DNA of 64,000 bases. It comes from Agapanthus africanus (Eukaryota; Streptophyta; Magnoliopsida; Asparagales; Amaryllidaceae). Shown here one piece after another: positions 22,545-33,782 of the stretch. Position numbers and translations under genes: made by a program. The notes below the pieces were generated by a model. That model was given only the letters and a program-made list of their open reading frames with translations, did no database searches and was not told where the DNA came from. The stretch is taken from NCBI GenBank assembly GCA_030015575.1, contig JASDDO010000019.1:512464986-512528985 (forward strand), written 5' to 3'. Position 1 is the stretch's first letter. Every line of letters starts with the position of its first letter.

Positions 22545-24863
22545 GTGACAAGAGCCCAGGAGCAACAGCAGAAGCTTCAAGAGATGATGACTGCGATGGC
22601 CGCACTCACCGGGCCAAAAGAAAGCCCGAAGGCCTCATTAGAGCAGCGTCACGAGAATGAAACCGAGGCTGACTTCTTACGCAGAGTCCTCGAAAAGAAG
22701 GACAAAGAAGCCGTAGAGCAAGCGGCTAACATAAAGAAAATGACGCTTCTCTTCCAAGATATGGTACGGATGATGTTACAGCCGGATCCTCCAGGTGAAG
22801 ACCCTCCGATCATTATTAAAGATGATAGAGGGGAGACATCTAATCCTCCTCCGGCTCTTTCAGCAGGCAAGGAGGAAATCATTTCAAAGGCCGCACTGGA
22901 TGACTATATAGCTCATCAAATACGAGCTCACCAGGCGAATGAAGCGGCCAGCCAAGTTGTCAAGACTGGACGACCCTATCCGTGCTGGTATGACCGAATA
23001 AGTTACCCGCCGGGATATACGATCCCTAAGTTCTATTTATATAAAGGAACGGGGAATCCCCATCAACATGTCGCTCAATTCAGAGCCTTATGCGGCAACA
23101 CCGGGGGCGATGATAAACTGTTGCTTCGCCAATTCGTCGGCAGCTTAGAGGAAACGGCCTTCGAATGGTATTAGGAGCTACCTAACGACTCAGTCAAAAC
23201 TTTCACGGAAATGGAGTTGTTGTTCACCCAGCGATTCGCAAGCGCTCGTGAACGCACCCCGATCACCGCATTGATCAACGCCAGGGTGAAGCCGGGCGAG
23301 ACATGGGTTCAATACGCAACACGATAGCGGAATCTGTGGTCGAAATGCGAACAGCGGATCGAAGAAGCGCCGGCGGTGAGCATGTTCGCGGGCACTCTTG
23401 ATCCGGAAGCGACCATCTCACAATTCATAGTGTTCTTCAAGCCAACTACTTTCCAGGCCTTGATTGACAAGTTGGCCCAAATGGATCAGATAGGACATAA
23501 ATCATCCCCTCCAAAGCCAGACTCTCGAAATGAGAAAGGAAAAGGGAAAGCGATCGTCGTCGCCAATACTCAACAACAGCCAAGCAACTCAAAGCCGGTT
23601 GTTTGCCAAAACAACGTGCGTCCACGCCCATCCTTTGAGGAGAGACTGGGATGTCCTTACTCGTTTCCTCGGAATAAAACAAGGAGACTGTTCGAGCTGA
23701 CAGCGCGCAACAGACTCATCAATTTTCCGAGTTGAAAACGTCCGTTACAGCCAGGCGATGTCAATGATCTTAATTATTGCCCTTTCCACCAAGCGGTAAG
23801 CCATCCAATCGAAAATTGCTTCTTTTTCAAAGGCTGGATTGAGGACCAATACCAACAAGGCAAGTTTGCATTATCCGAAAATTGGAAGGTAAGCCCGCCA
23901 CAACCTCATGCTCCTAAAAAGGTGGACACGCCAGGGGCATCATGCTCTCTTATAAAAGAAACTCCGCGGGAGATCGCTCTTTCGGCTAAAAGTAAAAGAA
24001 TGATGAAGGATCTCTAAACGTGCCCGGCAATCAGGTGGAAAAATCCACTGGAACCCGAGGTCGTAGAAGGGATGCTAAAGCCGCGCCCAACTCCAAAGAT
24101 CAGTGGTGATAGCCAAAACTCGCACACCCAGCCGTCGAAATCTTCGAAAAAGAAGAAGAAATCCAAAAAGCCCGTGAAGCCTGGCGACAAGCGCACGGAC
24201 CTGCCGAAACAAATTGACGCGCTGGAAGAGTATAACCAGAAAGCGCAGACTCCCATCATGCTCCAAGAGTTCTTCATTCACGTCCTTCAGGAGGAAGATG
24301 ATGGAGAAAGCTCGTCGGATGAATCTGAGGGTTACGTGGCAAGTCGTCATGTGATCTCTCGCTCGTTTACAGACGATGAAAAGGCTTCTTGCACAGAGAA
24401 ACTGGGGGCAGGTCCCGAACCAAAACTTCTAGGACCATCAGACGAAATGATTAATGCATTCCTAAATGAGGTCCGTCAGAAAAGCAAAGCCAATCGAGAG
24501 CGTGAACTGGCTATATTTGAAAAGGCCAAACGCCAACGACTGGAGGAAAAGGTCGAGACATCCTGAATGGAACAAAGTATCCCGATCACTAGCAAAAGCA
24601 AGCTTAAAGTAAGGAAACGATTCGTTAGAGCCCTCGTAATAGGAATGAAGTTGCCATCTTTTAAGGAAAATTCCCCTGGCAATATACGTCTTGATGAAGC
24701 GGAAATACATTCTAACTTCTTCCTATACCATCAGAGGATTACACACCCTACCGAGGAGTGCATAGCCTTTAAAAAACTGGTGGCAAGGATATGTTGCCCA
24801 TCGACGACACGTTCAACGAGTGAAGCGCAAGGATCGTCGGGAACGGAAAAGCATGACAGATGA
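22545..24863 (+). pseudogene. gag: G gag core, one frame with five stops
   Basis: A single 772-codon frame interrupted by stops at 23172, 23325, 23733, 24015 and 24564. After a charged coiled-coil-like stretch (about residues 1-80) comes the retrotransposon gag core: RPYPCWYDRISYPPGY, IPKFYLYKGTGNPHQHV, LLLRQFVGSLEETAFEWY, then METELLF-like and RFASARERTP segments. This is the Retrotrans_gag family of Ty3/gypsy elements. Further on, two similar Cys/His stretches occur, FHQAVSHPIENCFFFK (about 23785) and YHQRITHPTEECIAFK (about 24727). All five stops sit at sites consistent with C-to-T decay. It would have formed the capsid. No protease follows. Confidence 0.85.
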
Positions 24864-25149
24864 GCGCGAAAGAGCTGCTGGCGACTGTCACATCGCCGAC
24901 ACCAAGGGATCGCAGGTTATCACCTTTGGAAGCGACTCTGACGAAGAAATTGCCCTCGGTCCTCTCTTCAAGAAATCCACCTCTGGCACAGAACATGCGA
25001 ATATTTGCGGCAAAATCTAGCTGCGTAATCGTACGTTGACCTATGACCGAAACGTCTTTAAACTACTACCGTAGCATCCTCAGGCTGACATGATAAAAAA
25101 AGAAATAAAAAAAAATAGAAAAAAAATAAAGACGGTATGTCCATAAGCA
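24864..25149 (+). other. Noncoding stretch after G gag, A-rich
   Basis: Where protease and RT would be expected there are only short ORFs (24820-25020 overlaps the gag end) and an A-rich run at 25091-25133. No pol motif is visible in any frame between here and 29000. Confidence 0.6.
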
Positions 25150-25820
25150 AAGTGGGCACGGATGAAAACCCGAAAGGGCTCCGTGAGTAAAAACAGCAGG
25201 GCTACCGGCCAGTGTTTATGAAAACCCGAAAGGGCGTAACCTCGTTAAAAAACACTTACAGGGTCCTCTCGACCTTGTAAGGAGAAACCACCCGAGTGAG
25301 ATCCTTATGACTCACAAGGGAGCAACACACTTAGGGATGCTCACGATTCTTAAGGAGAAATTACACTTGCGAGATCCTCATGACTCGTAAGGAGAACTCT
25401 CTTGTGGAACCCTCACGGCTCATAAAATTTGAAAGTCTTAAGTTACAGAGACCTGAACCTGTTCTTAAGCAACTCCCACAACCTTCGATACTGCCCTACA
25501 AGTGGCTCAATACCGACCCTTGTATACAATCCACGGGCGCGAATAAACATTTCCCCAGCAAAGTCCCACCCGTGACTAGGGATATGTCCATATGGTGAAC
25601 AACCCTCGTAAGTCCTCTCGATTTGTAAGGAAGAAAATTCTCTTGTGGGATCTTTACGACTCTCAAGAGAAAACACACTTAGGAGTCCTCACGACCCCTA
25701 AGGAGAAAGTACACCTACGAGATCCTCACGACTCGTAGGGAGAAATACCTTTGTGAGACCCTTACGGCTCATGAAGTCAAAAGCCTAAGTCGACAGGATC
25801 CTAACCCTGTTCGCTAAGCC
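25150..25820. repeat. G tandem array 1: GTAAGGAGAA units
   Basis: Diverged units of about 50 bp, each with a variant of CCTCACGACTCGTAAGGAGAA. The end of the array (25605-25820) is repeated nearly intact at 28510-28725, so the same sequence brackets arrays 2-4. Confidence 0.8.
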
Positions 25821-25939
25821 ACCTTTGTTCAACATCGACAGAGGCAAATGGTGATTCTCTCCTGGCAACATCCCAGTTGTAGCGGTGCTGATGCCGAAGT
25901 CGGCATCCAATTCCTGGCTTACAGCGAAAAGCCAGCAAG

Positions 25940-26340
25940 CTACACGTGCATACGAAATAGCCGAAATAATGGGGCAACTTGCAACGAAATCAGCAAGTAA
26001 AAATGTATGCATACAAAAACAGCCGAAATGATTGGGCAACTCGCAATAAAAAGCAGCGAGTGAAAATAAAATAAATAACCGAAATGATTGGGCAACTCGC
26101 AATAAAAAGCAGCGAGTAAAAATAAAATAAAGAGCCGAAATGATTGGGAAACTCGCAATAAAAAGCAGCGTGTGAAAATAAAATAAATAGCCGAAATGAT
26201 TAGGCAACTCGCAATAAAAAGCAGCGAGTAAAAATAAAATAAAGAGCCGAAATGATTGGACACTGCGAAAAATAGCCGAAATGATGGGGCAATCGCGGCC
26301 TTTGCGATATAAAAGCTGAAATGATAGAGCATCGCTGAAA
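25940..26340. repeat. G tandem array 2: 56-bp repeat
   Basis: Units beginning AGCCGAAATGATTGGGCAAC start at 26021, 26077, 26133, 26189 and 26245, exactly 56 bp apart, with diverged copies at both edges. Each unit has CTCGC...GCGAG, a 5-bp inverted repeat around AATAAAAAGCA. Confidence 0.92.
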
Positions 26341-26399
26341 TAAAAAAAATAAAATAAAAAAATGAAACCTTTTGCCCTGCAGGTGAGATCACATCAATC

Positions 26400-26930
26400 C
26401 CTGTATACAATCCAGGAGCACAAACAAAGAGAGGACCATACCTTCCCAACAGGCTCCACCAGAAAGCAAAGGAATTCCCCTAGTTCCAAATCTCGACGGT
26501 TCACAGACAGCCTAGAGATTATCAACGGCGTTTCTCCTTACTCCAGCAGGATGCAGATGCGACGTCAACAAATGACCCCAGGGTCAAAACAATAGAACCA
26601 TGGAAAAGTCGCTAGTTCCAAATCTCGACGGTTCACAGACAGCCTAGAGATAATCAATGACATTTCTCCTCACTCCAACTAGATGTAGACGTAACGTCAA
26701 CAACAGACTCAGAGTCGCAACGAAGCGGGGCCATGGCAAAGTCCTTAGTTCCAAATCTCAATAGACACATCTACTGCCCGAAGACCAACAACGGTGTGTC
26801 TCCTCATTCCGGTAGGACACAAATGCTACACCATCAATCGGAACCACGGCAAAGTCCCCAGTTCCAAAACTCTACGGTTCACAGACAACCTGGAGTCATC
26901 CAATGACCCCGTCACGGAAACACGTCATCC
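26400..26930. repeat. G tandem array 3: about 132-bp repeat
   Basis: The marker AGTTCCAAATCTCGACGG and its variants occur at 26482, 26614, 26747 and 26860, giving spacings of 132, 133 and 113 bp. Confidence 0.88.
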
Positions 26931-26959
26931 AATGACCCTATCTTGGAATCAAGTCGACT

Positions 26960-28375
26960 CCAATACCTCGATTCAAGGAAATCAGCGTCCTTGATGAGAG
27001 CATCTTGATTCGCGTCGACCCGCAGAGAAATCAGTGTCTTTGCAGGAATACTTCGATTCGTTTCAACTTCGAGGAAATCAGTGTCCTTGGCAAATACCTC
27101 GATTCAGGGAAATCAGCGTCCTTGACAAGAGCATCTTGATTCGCGTCGACCCGCAGAGAAATCAGTGTCTTTGCAGGAATACTTCGATTTGTTTCAACTC
27201 CGAGGAAATTAGTGTCCTTGGCAAATACCTCGATTCAGGGAAATCAGCGTCCTTGACGAGAATATCTCGATTCGCGTCGACCCACAGAGAAATCAGTGTC
27301 TTTGCAGGAATACCTCAATTCGTTTCAACCCCAGGGAAATCAGTGTCCTTGGCAATACCTCGATTCAGGGAAATCAGCGTCCTTGACGAGAGCATCTTGA
27401 TTCGCGTCGCCCAGCAGAGAAATCAGTGTCTTTGCATTAATACCTCGATTCGTTTCAACTCCGAGGAAATCAGTGTCCTTGGCAAAATCTTGATTCGCGT
27501 CGACCCGCAGAGAAATTAGTGTCTTTGCAGGAATACCTCGATTCGTTTCAACTCTAAGGAAATCAGTGTCCTTGGCAAATACCTCGGTTCAGGGAAATCG
27601 GCGTCCTTGACGAGAGCATCTTGATTCACGTTGACCCGCAGAGAAATCGGTGTCTTTGCAGGAATACCTCGATTCGTTTCAACTCCGAGGAAATCAGTGT
27701 CCTTGGCAAAATCTTGATTCGCGTCGACCCGCAGAGAAATCAGTGTCTTTGCAGGAATACCTCGATTCATTTCAACTCCGAGGAAATCAGTGTCCTTGGC
27801 AAAATCTTGATTCGCGTTGACCCGCAGAGAAATCAGTGTCTTTGCAGGAATACCTCGATTCGTTTCAACTCCGAGGAAATCGGTGTCCTTGGCAAATACC
27901 TCGATTTAGGGAAATCGGCGTCCTTGACGAGAGCATCTTGATTCGCGTCGACCTGCAGAGAAATCAGTGTCTTTGAAGGAATACCTCGATTCGTTTCAAC
28001 TCCAAGAAAATCGGTATCCTTGGAAAATACCTCGATTCAGTGAAATCAGCGTCCTTGACGAGAGTATCTTGATTCGCGTCAACCCGCAGAGAAATCATTG
28101 TCTTTGCAGGAATACCTCGATTCGTTTCAACTCCGAGGAAATCGGTGTCCTTGGCAATACCTTGATTCAGGGAAATCAGCATCCTTGACGAGAGCATCTT
28201 GATTCGCGTCGACCCGCAGAGAAATCAGTGTCTTTGCAGGAATATCTCGATTTGTTTCAACTCCGAAGAAATCAGTGTCGTTGGCAAATACCTTGACTCA
28301 GGGAAATCAACGTCCTTGACGAGAATATCTCGATTCGCGCCGACCCGTAGAGGAATCAGTGTCTCTGCAGGGATA
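26960..28375. repeat. G tandem array 4: 131-bp higher-order repeat
   Basis: The marker AGAGAAATCAGTGTC and its variants occur at 27024, 27155, 27286, 27416, 27509, 27640, 27733, 27826, 27957, 28088, 28218 and 28349. Spacings are 130-131 bp or 93 bp. A 131-bp unit is itself three related sub-units of 37-48 bp, each with GAAATCAG and CTTGATTCG or CCTCGATTC. The 93-bp form has lost 38 bp, one sub-unit. The open frames through the array are by-products of repeat phase. Confidence 0.92.
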
Positions 28376-28489
28376 TACAACGTCAGCAAAGCGGAGCCGC
28401 GGCAAAGTTCCCAGTTCCATGACTCGGTGGTGCACAGATAACCCAAAGTCAACCCTCGACTCCCTGTTAAAGCAATGCATTAACTCGGG

Positions 28490-28725
28490 AGTTGATCAAC
28501 TCATCAATCACTTACGAATCCTCTCGACTTGTAAGGAAGAAAATTCTCTTATGGGATCCTTACGACTCTCAAGAGAAAACACACTTAAGAGTCCTCACGA
28601 CCCCTAATGAGAAAATACACCTACGAGATCCTCTCGATCCGTAGGGAGAAAAGTTTTTATGAGACCCTCACGGCTCATAGAGTTGAAAAGTCCTAGGCTG
28701 CAGATCTGAACCTGCGGCCTAAGCC
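28490..28725. repeat. Second copy of the end of G array 1
   Basis: A direct repeat of 25605-25820 at high identity, including TGTAAGGAAGAAAATTCTCT and CTCAAGAGAAAACACACTTA. Confidence 0.88.
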
Positions 28726-29036
28726 ATCACTACCTCTTGAAGAAGCCAAGACAGGAGGCTCGCTCTATCATCTATCGACCATGTTTACTAAGGTAGCATG
28801 CGGATAATAGAAGAAGGGAGAAAGCGCAGAGATGACACAAGACATTGCAAAAGGAAATATGTGTATCTTTATTCATGAATTCAATTAAGTACAAGGCGAA
28901 TCGTATAAAAGAATAAAGAATGTATACATATTATTCAAGGATTACAAGTGTATAATTGATACAAAGGCGGCTACTGGGAAGGAAGCGTCTTAAATAACCC
29001 CATCAATTGCTCGCGCACTTCCTTTAATGCATTCTC
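28726..29036. other. Spacer between G array and antisense gene
   Basis: No ORF or repeat of note. Being downstream of the antisense gene, it would hold its 3' untranslated region and poly(A) signal. Confidence 0.4.
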
Positions 29037-29829
29037 CTAATCGGCTGCCACTGCCAATTCTGCTTCCACCTGAGCCCGCTGCTGTAGGAAGGATGAAAGC
29101 CGCTCCTCAACTGCCTGCTGGGCTGCCTCCTGATTTGGTGCATCTCGCTCGACAATGTCAAGCTGCTGCCTCAGCGCTAACCCATCAGAGATGCATCGCA
29201 GAAGGCCTTCAAAGATGACCTTCAACCGTGCAGCATTTGCATCCACCTGAGCATGCAGTCGGGCAGATTTGCTCGAAGTCTCTCCATGCTCCTTACGCCT
29301 TAAAGCAACTTCTTGTTCGAGATGGCGGAAGTAAGAAGCGCTCTGCTCGATCCATGCTGCCCGTTGAGTGCTCGCGGCCAAGATCTCGGGGGCAGGACGC
29401 ATAAGCTCCAGCTGATGCAGGCGGGCCTCGATCTCCCTGCAGTGATTGACCCAAGACTCGATGACGCCTTCATTATGAAAATTTGCAAGCGTCGCTAGCA
29501 TCGGATTAACTTCCGCAACGAAATCTGCAGCAGATGGGGGAGCTTCTGCACAAGCTCTTCGATGCATCCGCTTAGCATACCCAAACTCATCGCAGCACCC
29601 TTTGAGGAGGGACGCCTGGAGAATGGGCATGCTGGCATCGTGATGCGAGACCCGAAGGGGGCCAGAATCGGAACAACGGCCGAAAAAACAAAACACAATC
29701 AGATGACGGTTCAAGAAATATAAACAAAGTAATCAATGAGGGAGTTTACTATACCAGCTGCAGCAGGCGGCAAAGCCGGGAGGACCGGTGGCACAACTGA
29801 TCTCTCATCTCCCCTTTCGATCTGTAGCA
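29037..29829 (-). pseudogene. Antisense PMD gene, 3' exons (helical C-terminal region)
   Basis: On the minus strand, exon sequence resumes at 29829 after an intron (29830-29908) and runs in phase to a likely donor at about 29756. A further open stretch, 29714-29037, encodes a helix-rich, Glu/Gln/Arg-rich region (for example EIEARLHQLELMRPAPEIL and RLKVIFEGLLRCISDGLAL) that ends at a stop at 29037. It looks like a coiled-coil tail. I could not fix the acceptor joining the two parts. Coiled-coil tails after a plant mobile domain are seen in other TE-borne PMD genes. The function is unknown. Confidence 0.55.
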
Positions 29830-31452
29830 CTGCAATCGGGGCAAGGAAGAATCAGAAACGAGTTCATTATTGGAAAAAGAAAGAGTATTAATTGAAAACT
29901 ATACTCACCAGCACCACTGGAGGAAGCAAGCTCCGATGGGAAGGAGAAGTGTGGGTGCAACACCTGGTAAAGATGATCAAAAAGCACTCCTGCAAAGACG
30001 CGATAGTACAACATCAGTACATAAATTATGCAGTAAAGTAAGACTGATGGGTCACAAGTCTATATCTTTCAGCATTTGCGACGGTGCGAGAGAAGGTAGA
30101 GAGGTGGCCACCGTCAAGGCAATGGCTGACGGCGCTCCCTCGAGCAATGGGGCATCAACACTGGCCGCGCCTGCGTTAGAAACAAGATAAGCACTGTCAG
30201 AAAAGTTGCGAAATAAAGAGAAGGACAGGTAACCCAAAATTTACCGGATGAGTCACCAGCCGAAACGGCGGCGTCTCCCTCCTCCATTGACACGGGTTCA
30301 CCTCCCGTCGCCTCATCACCAGACTCTACGGGAGCCGTCGTCGTGCTCGCGGGGCCAGGAGACGGTGGAGGACCGTAGGCGGGGAGAGCAATGATCGGAG
30401 CATTGCCAGACTCTTGAGAAAGAGCGGCCGGCTCGTCCTTGGGAATCATGCCCTTCTCACCCGCTACTCCCTCGGGCTCAGCAGTCGCGGCCGTCTCGTC
30501 CACCATTGTCATAGGGTCGTCGGTCTCAGCCGCTCCATCCGCTACTGCCCCAGGCTCGGTTATAGCAGCCATCTCATTTCCCACTACCTCGCGCTCGGCA
30601 AAGGTGGCCGTCTCAGGCGCAGTAGGCATGACTGTCTCACCAGCTACTATCTCGGGTCCAGCAACCCCGGCTACGTCGCCCACCGTTGCTTCGGGATCAG
30701 CTGCCACCTTCTCCACCGTCCTTTCAGGCTCGACGGTTTCCGTCGCTCCTTCAGTTGGACTTGTCCCTGCAAGACAAGATGTATCAGAACCGATAGTTTT
30801 ACAACTTTTACAACAAAGCCTCGAAAAACATGTTACCTGAGGTGGATTAATCGTTGGTTTCTCGGGCTGCACGCACCGCCCGTCTATGAGCAGTAGACAA
30901 GGCGACCAGTGGTTCCTCACAAGGAGTAGTAGCGGGAGTAACGGCACTTGGGCCCGCTCCAACGGCCAAAGCAGCGCTGCGCTCCTTCGCTGCGCGCCTC
31001 AAGTGTTTCCTTTCCTCCCGGGCCATCACGACGGACCTCTTGGAAGCCTCCTTCAGCAAGGCATCGTCGTTCGTGTTCAGAGTTGCCTCCAGAACCTTCA
31101 AGGCATCCATTATAGGCTTTTTGAGTTGAGTCTCTTGCGGCAATTCCGAAGAGGCCGGAACATCGGTAGCTGACCCGGGAAGAGTCCCCGCATCGGCTTG
31201 CGCAGAAAATCCCGCGGCCCCTGCAAAAAGACAAAGAAAAGATTAGATTGGCCATAAAAAGGAGAATAAAGACTCAGTGAGCCGAGACATACCAACACCT
31301 GATAGAGTGCATTTCATCTCTTCCTCCTTGAAGGTTTTCAGGGAAGCAACGATGGCTTCTTCGATAGAAACGCCTGTTTAAAAAGGAAAAGCGTTATTCA
31401 AAGAAAATGATCAAAGTACAAAGAAATGACAAAAAAGGCAACTAATGATTAC
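29830..31452 (-). pseudogene. Antisense PMD gene, middle exons with five GT-AG introns
   Basis: Introns on the minus strand, given as plus coordinates: 31374-31452, 31221-31292, 30767-30836, 30171-30244 and 29830-29908. Each is 70-79 bp with GT...AG ends and a T-rich 3' part; two good donors are GTATGT and GTGAGTATAG. In all five the upstream exon ends after codon position 1 and the downstream exon begins at position 2, so the frame is kept. Exons 31293-31373, 30837-31220 and 30245-30766 encode GVSIEEAIVASLKTFKEEE, a KPIMDALKVLEATLNTNDD region, and a long acidic A/E/P/G-rich stretch. Stops occur just before the first and third donors (TAA near 31459 and 30847). Exon structure from 30170 to 29909 may include another intron. 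Confidence 0.65.
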
Positions 31453-33776
31453 CTGATTAAGCATGTTTAGCCAACAATGCTTCGAGCCTTGCCGATCGCT
31501 CAGAAGCTGCGATAGCGGCCGCCAGATCGATGTCTTTTGGCTCTACCAAGAAACCCTCGTTGCTTCCATACTCGCTTAGGCCTTCAGTGAGAGGGGCCTG
31601 AGGCTCTAAGCCGAGGATGGCATCCAGGGAAAGAACATACTTCTTCTTCCTCTTCTGCCCGCGGGCCCCGGTCGCCGCCAAAATCAGCTTACGCTTCGTA
31701 GGCACCTTAGGACGGCGGGTCCCGATGTCCGAGCCCACACCAGACTCCGGCGAAACCACATTCACCATCTCCACTAGAGCACGGGGCTCTGGAGGCACGT
31801 CCGCGGTAGTACGGGGCAATCCGCACGGAGGGCTCAGCACGCGTGGTGGCTCAGCTCTAGCATCTCTCAGCGGAGGAGCGACAGGGATCCTTGGCCTTAT
31901 GGGCGCTTTGCAGTCGCTGCCAGGAGGAACACCCTTACGGTCAAACAACAACCGCCTTTCTTCCTTAATAACGGCGCCCGTCGAATGCTGATACCACGCC
32001 GTATACGTATTAAGGATCTGTGGGACGTAGGTCGGCTCGCTGATGAAAAAGTGAGAGCCCGTATTCAGACGCATGAAGTGATGCAGCGTGCTCCGCATCC
32101 CTTCTTCAGTGGCAGCAGGTTCCAGCAAGAAAGCCTCCAACGGTACTCCTTGATTATAGCTCAGTTGCTGAGCAAAGCGATGCGGGTTGTATCTCATGAA
32201 AAGTGCCGTATCGTTTTGCCTAAACACCAGGAAACCCGGTCTGATAGAATACAAATGGAGGGTCTCCCGGGCTGTTGAACTAAGGCCCTGTCTTTGAAAA
32301 TATCTTGCTATGACCGCACTGTGGTAGTAGACGCCTTTCCGATGGTTAACACTTTGTCGGTGAAGGTCATCCCGTCTCCAACTGTGCGGGGACGAAGGAG
32401 CAAACCTCTGGCATGCCGCGGCGATGGATTTACAATTGAGGCGCCGACCAGTCGCATGATCCGAGGGAAGCTGCACCTGTCATAGAACGAAGGCCTTTTG
32501 TGCATACCAAAAACGCCAAGTGCATGTAGCTCAAGCCATGACATGAAGTAATGCATCGAGAAGATCACGTGCGGTACTCCAGGTTCATTAGCATCCGCCG
32601 CTTGACTAAGGCCATGATACAGGTGGGCTAAGTCGGCGATCCCAACGGCCACTTTTACCCCAATGGTCATCCGGTGAGCTGGGTAAAAGACAGATGGCCT
32701 CATACGGCGAAGATGCATCGGGAGCGCAAACCAACTCAGCCATAGCCCAAGAAATCCTAAGAAGAATGCTTCCGCATCCATCCCAGGGAATGCAACCTCC
32801 GCAAAAGGGACAACCGGGGAGTTAGGAAGGAAGAAACCCTTCTGATCTACCTCCGTCGCTGGTAGGTTGTCCAAACCTAAACCAAAAGGGTCATCAAGCG
32901 TAGCAAACTTAGCAGCTTCCGCCGAGAGGACTTTCGGGTGAAGGAAGCGAGCGATGAAATCCTCGAAATTAACCCCGCGACTCCCAGATTCGATAAAAAG
33001 ACCCTCGTAGATATTCAACACTTTGATCAAACTTGGAAACTGATGTTGAACAGCATTCTCCGGGTAAGGCCCATGATCACTGGCTTAGCACCGAAGACAT
33101 ATTCGTCCGTGGGAAGCAGCTCCTCGTAATGCTCCCCTATGACCGGTAAGCCGGAAACATCTGTGAACTCCTCTAAAGAAATCGACACTTCCCGGTCCAG
33201 TGCGAGGAAAGTGTGAGTAGGGATATTCCAATGCTCCAAAAAAGCCTTAACCCACTAGGTAGGAAGCGTGGGATATTGGAAGAGAGAAGCATAAACAGCG
33301 GTGTACAACCCAAGCCTTATCAACTGCGACTTCTACGCTGACAAAATATAGCGAGCCCATGGCAGATAACTGATCGGATGACGGGGGATCAGACCTATAT
33401 TATATGGTTGCCCTCAGGGCCGCGCTTCGCCTTGACAAATACCGCGTCCCAAGATATCTAAAACCATGGGAGGCTGAACGGGAATTGCAGCTATGGCGGG
33501 ATGAAGAAGGCCTTCTGAAGTCTAATCGACCATCTCCATGGCATACTTCACCGGGGGTGAGTTGGCATAATGGATCGCCATGATGGGCTCTGATGGTACT
33601 GTGCATGAAAAGCTATGTCGACCCCTGATAATTTGATTGTACCACGACCCCCAAAGGTGAAGATTCTTATGTTCCGGATCATGGTCTCTGATCAAAGCTA
33701 GGAGCTCCCGGTCTACGGGTGCTCCAGGGAATCCTCCCTCCGAGCGAACGAATGGGAACGAGGTATCGAAAGACAT
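31453..33776 (-). pseudogene. Antisense plant mobile domain (PMD) protein, first coding exon
   Basis: Starts at ATG 33776 (MSFDTSFPF), just after a splice acceptor TTCTTTTTGCAG. Three pieces in shifting frames cover a PMD (aminotransferase-like, plant mobile domain). The first is HWNIPTHTFLALDREVSISL-EEFTDVSGLPVIGEHYEE (33239-33027). The second is FEDFIARFLH, FLGLWLSWFALPMHLRR and IADLAHLYHGLSQA (33030-32308). The third is GFLVFRQNDTALFMRYNPHRFAQQL (32476-31457), followed by a basic linker. Stops lie between 33522 and 33240; frames shift near 33030 and between 32308 and 32476. PMD proteins of the MAIN/MAIL1 family act in silencing and genome integrity, and PMD copies are known inside plant transposons. 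It is antisense to G and decayed; activity is unlikely. Confidence 0.75.
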
Positions 33777-33782
33777 GTTGCC

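Noticed and set aside
25785..26449. Phenylalanine/serine-rich ORFs (140 and 169 codons) on the minus strand
   Set aside because: They are translations of the 56-bp array in reverse, with no independent support.
27034..27941. Long repetitive ORFs (161 and 106 codons) across the tandem array
   Set aside because: They follow from the repeat unit lacking stops in one phase; the 93/131-bp spacing change breaks phase.
26960..28375. CRISPR-like spaced repeat
   Set aside because: Whole units repeat with no unique spacers. The context is a plant retrotransposon.
30414..30896. A 160-codon plus-strand ORF opposite the antisense gene
   Set aside because: The minus strand here shows matched introns and consistent frames; the plus frame is a GC-rich shadow.
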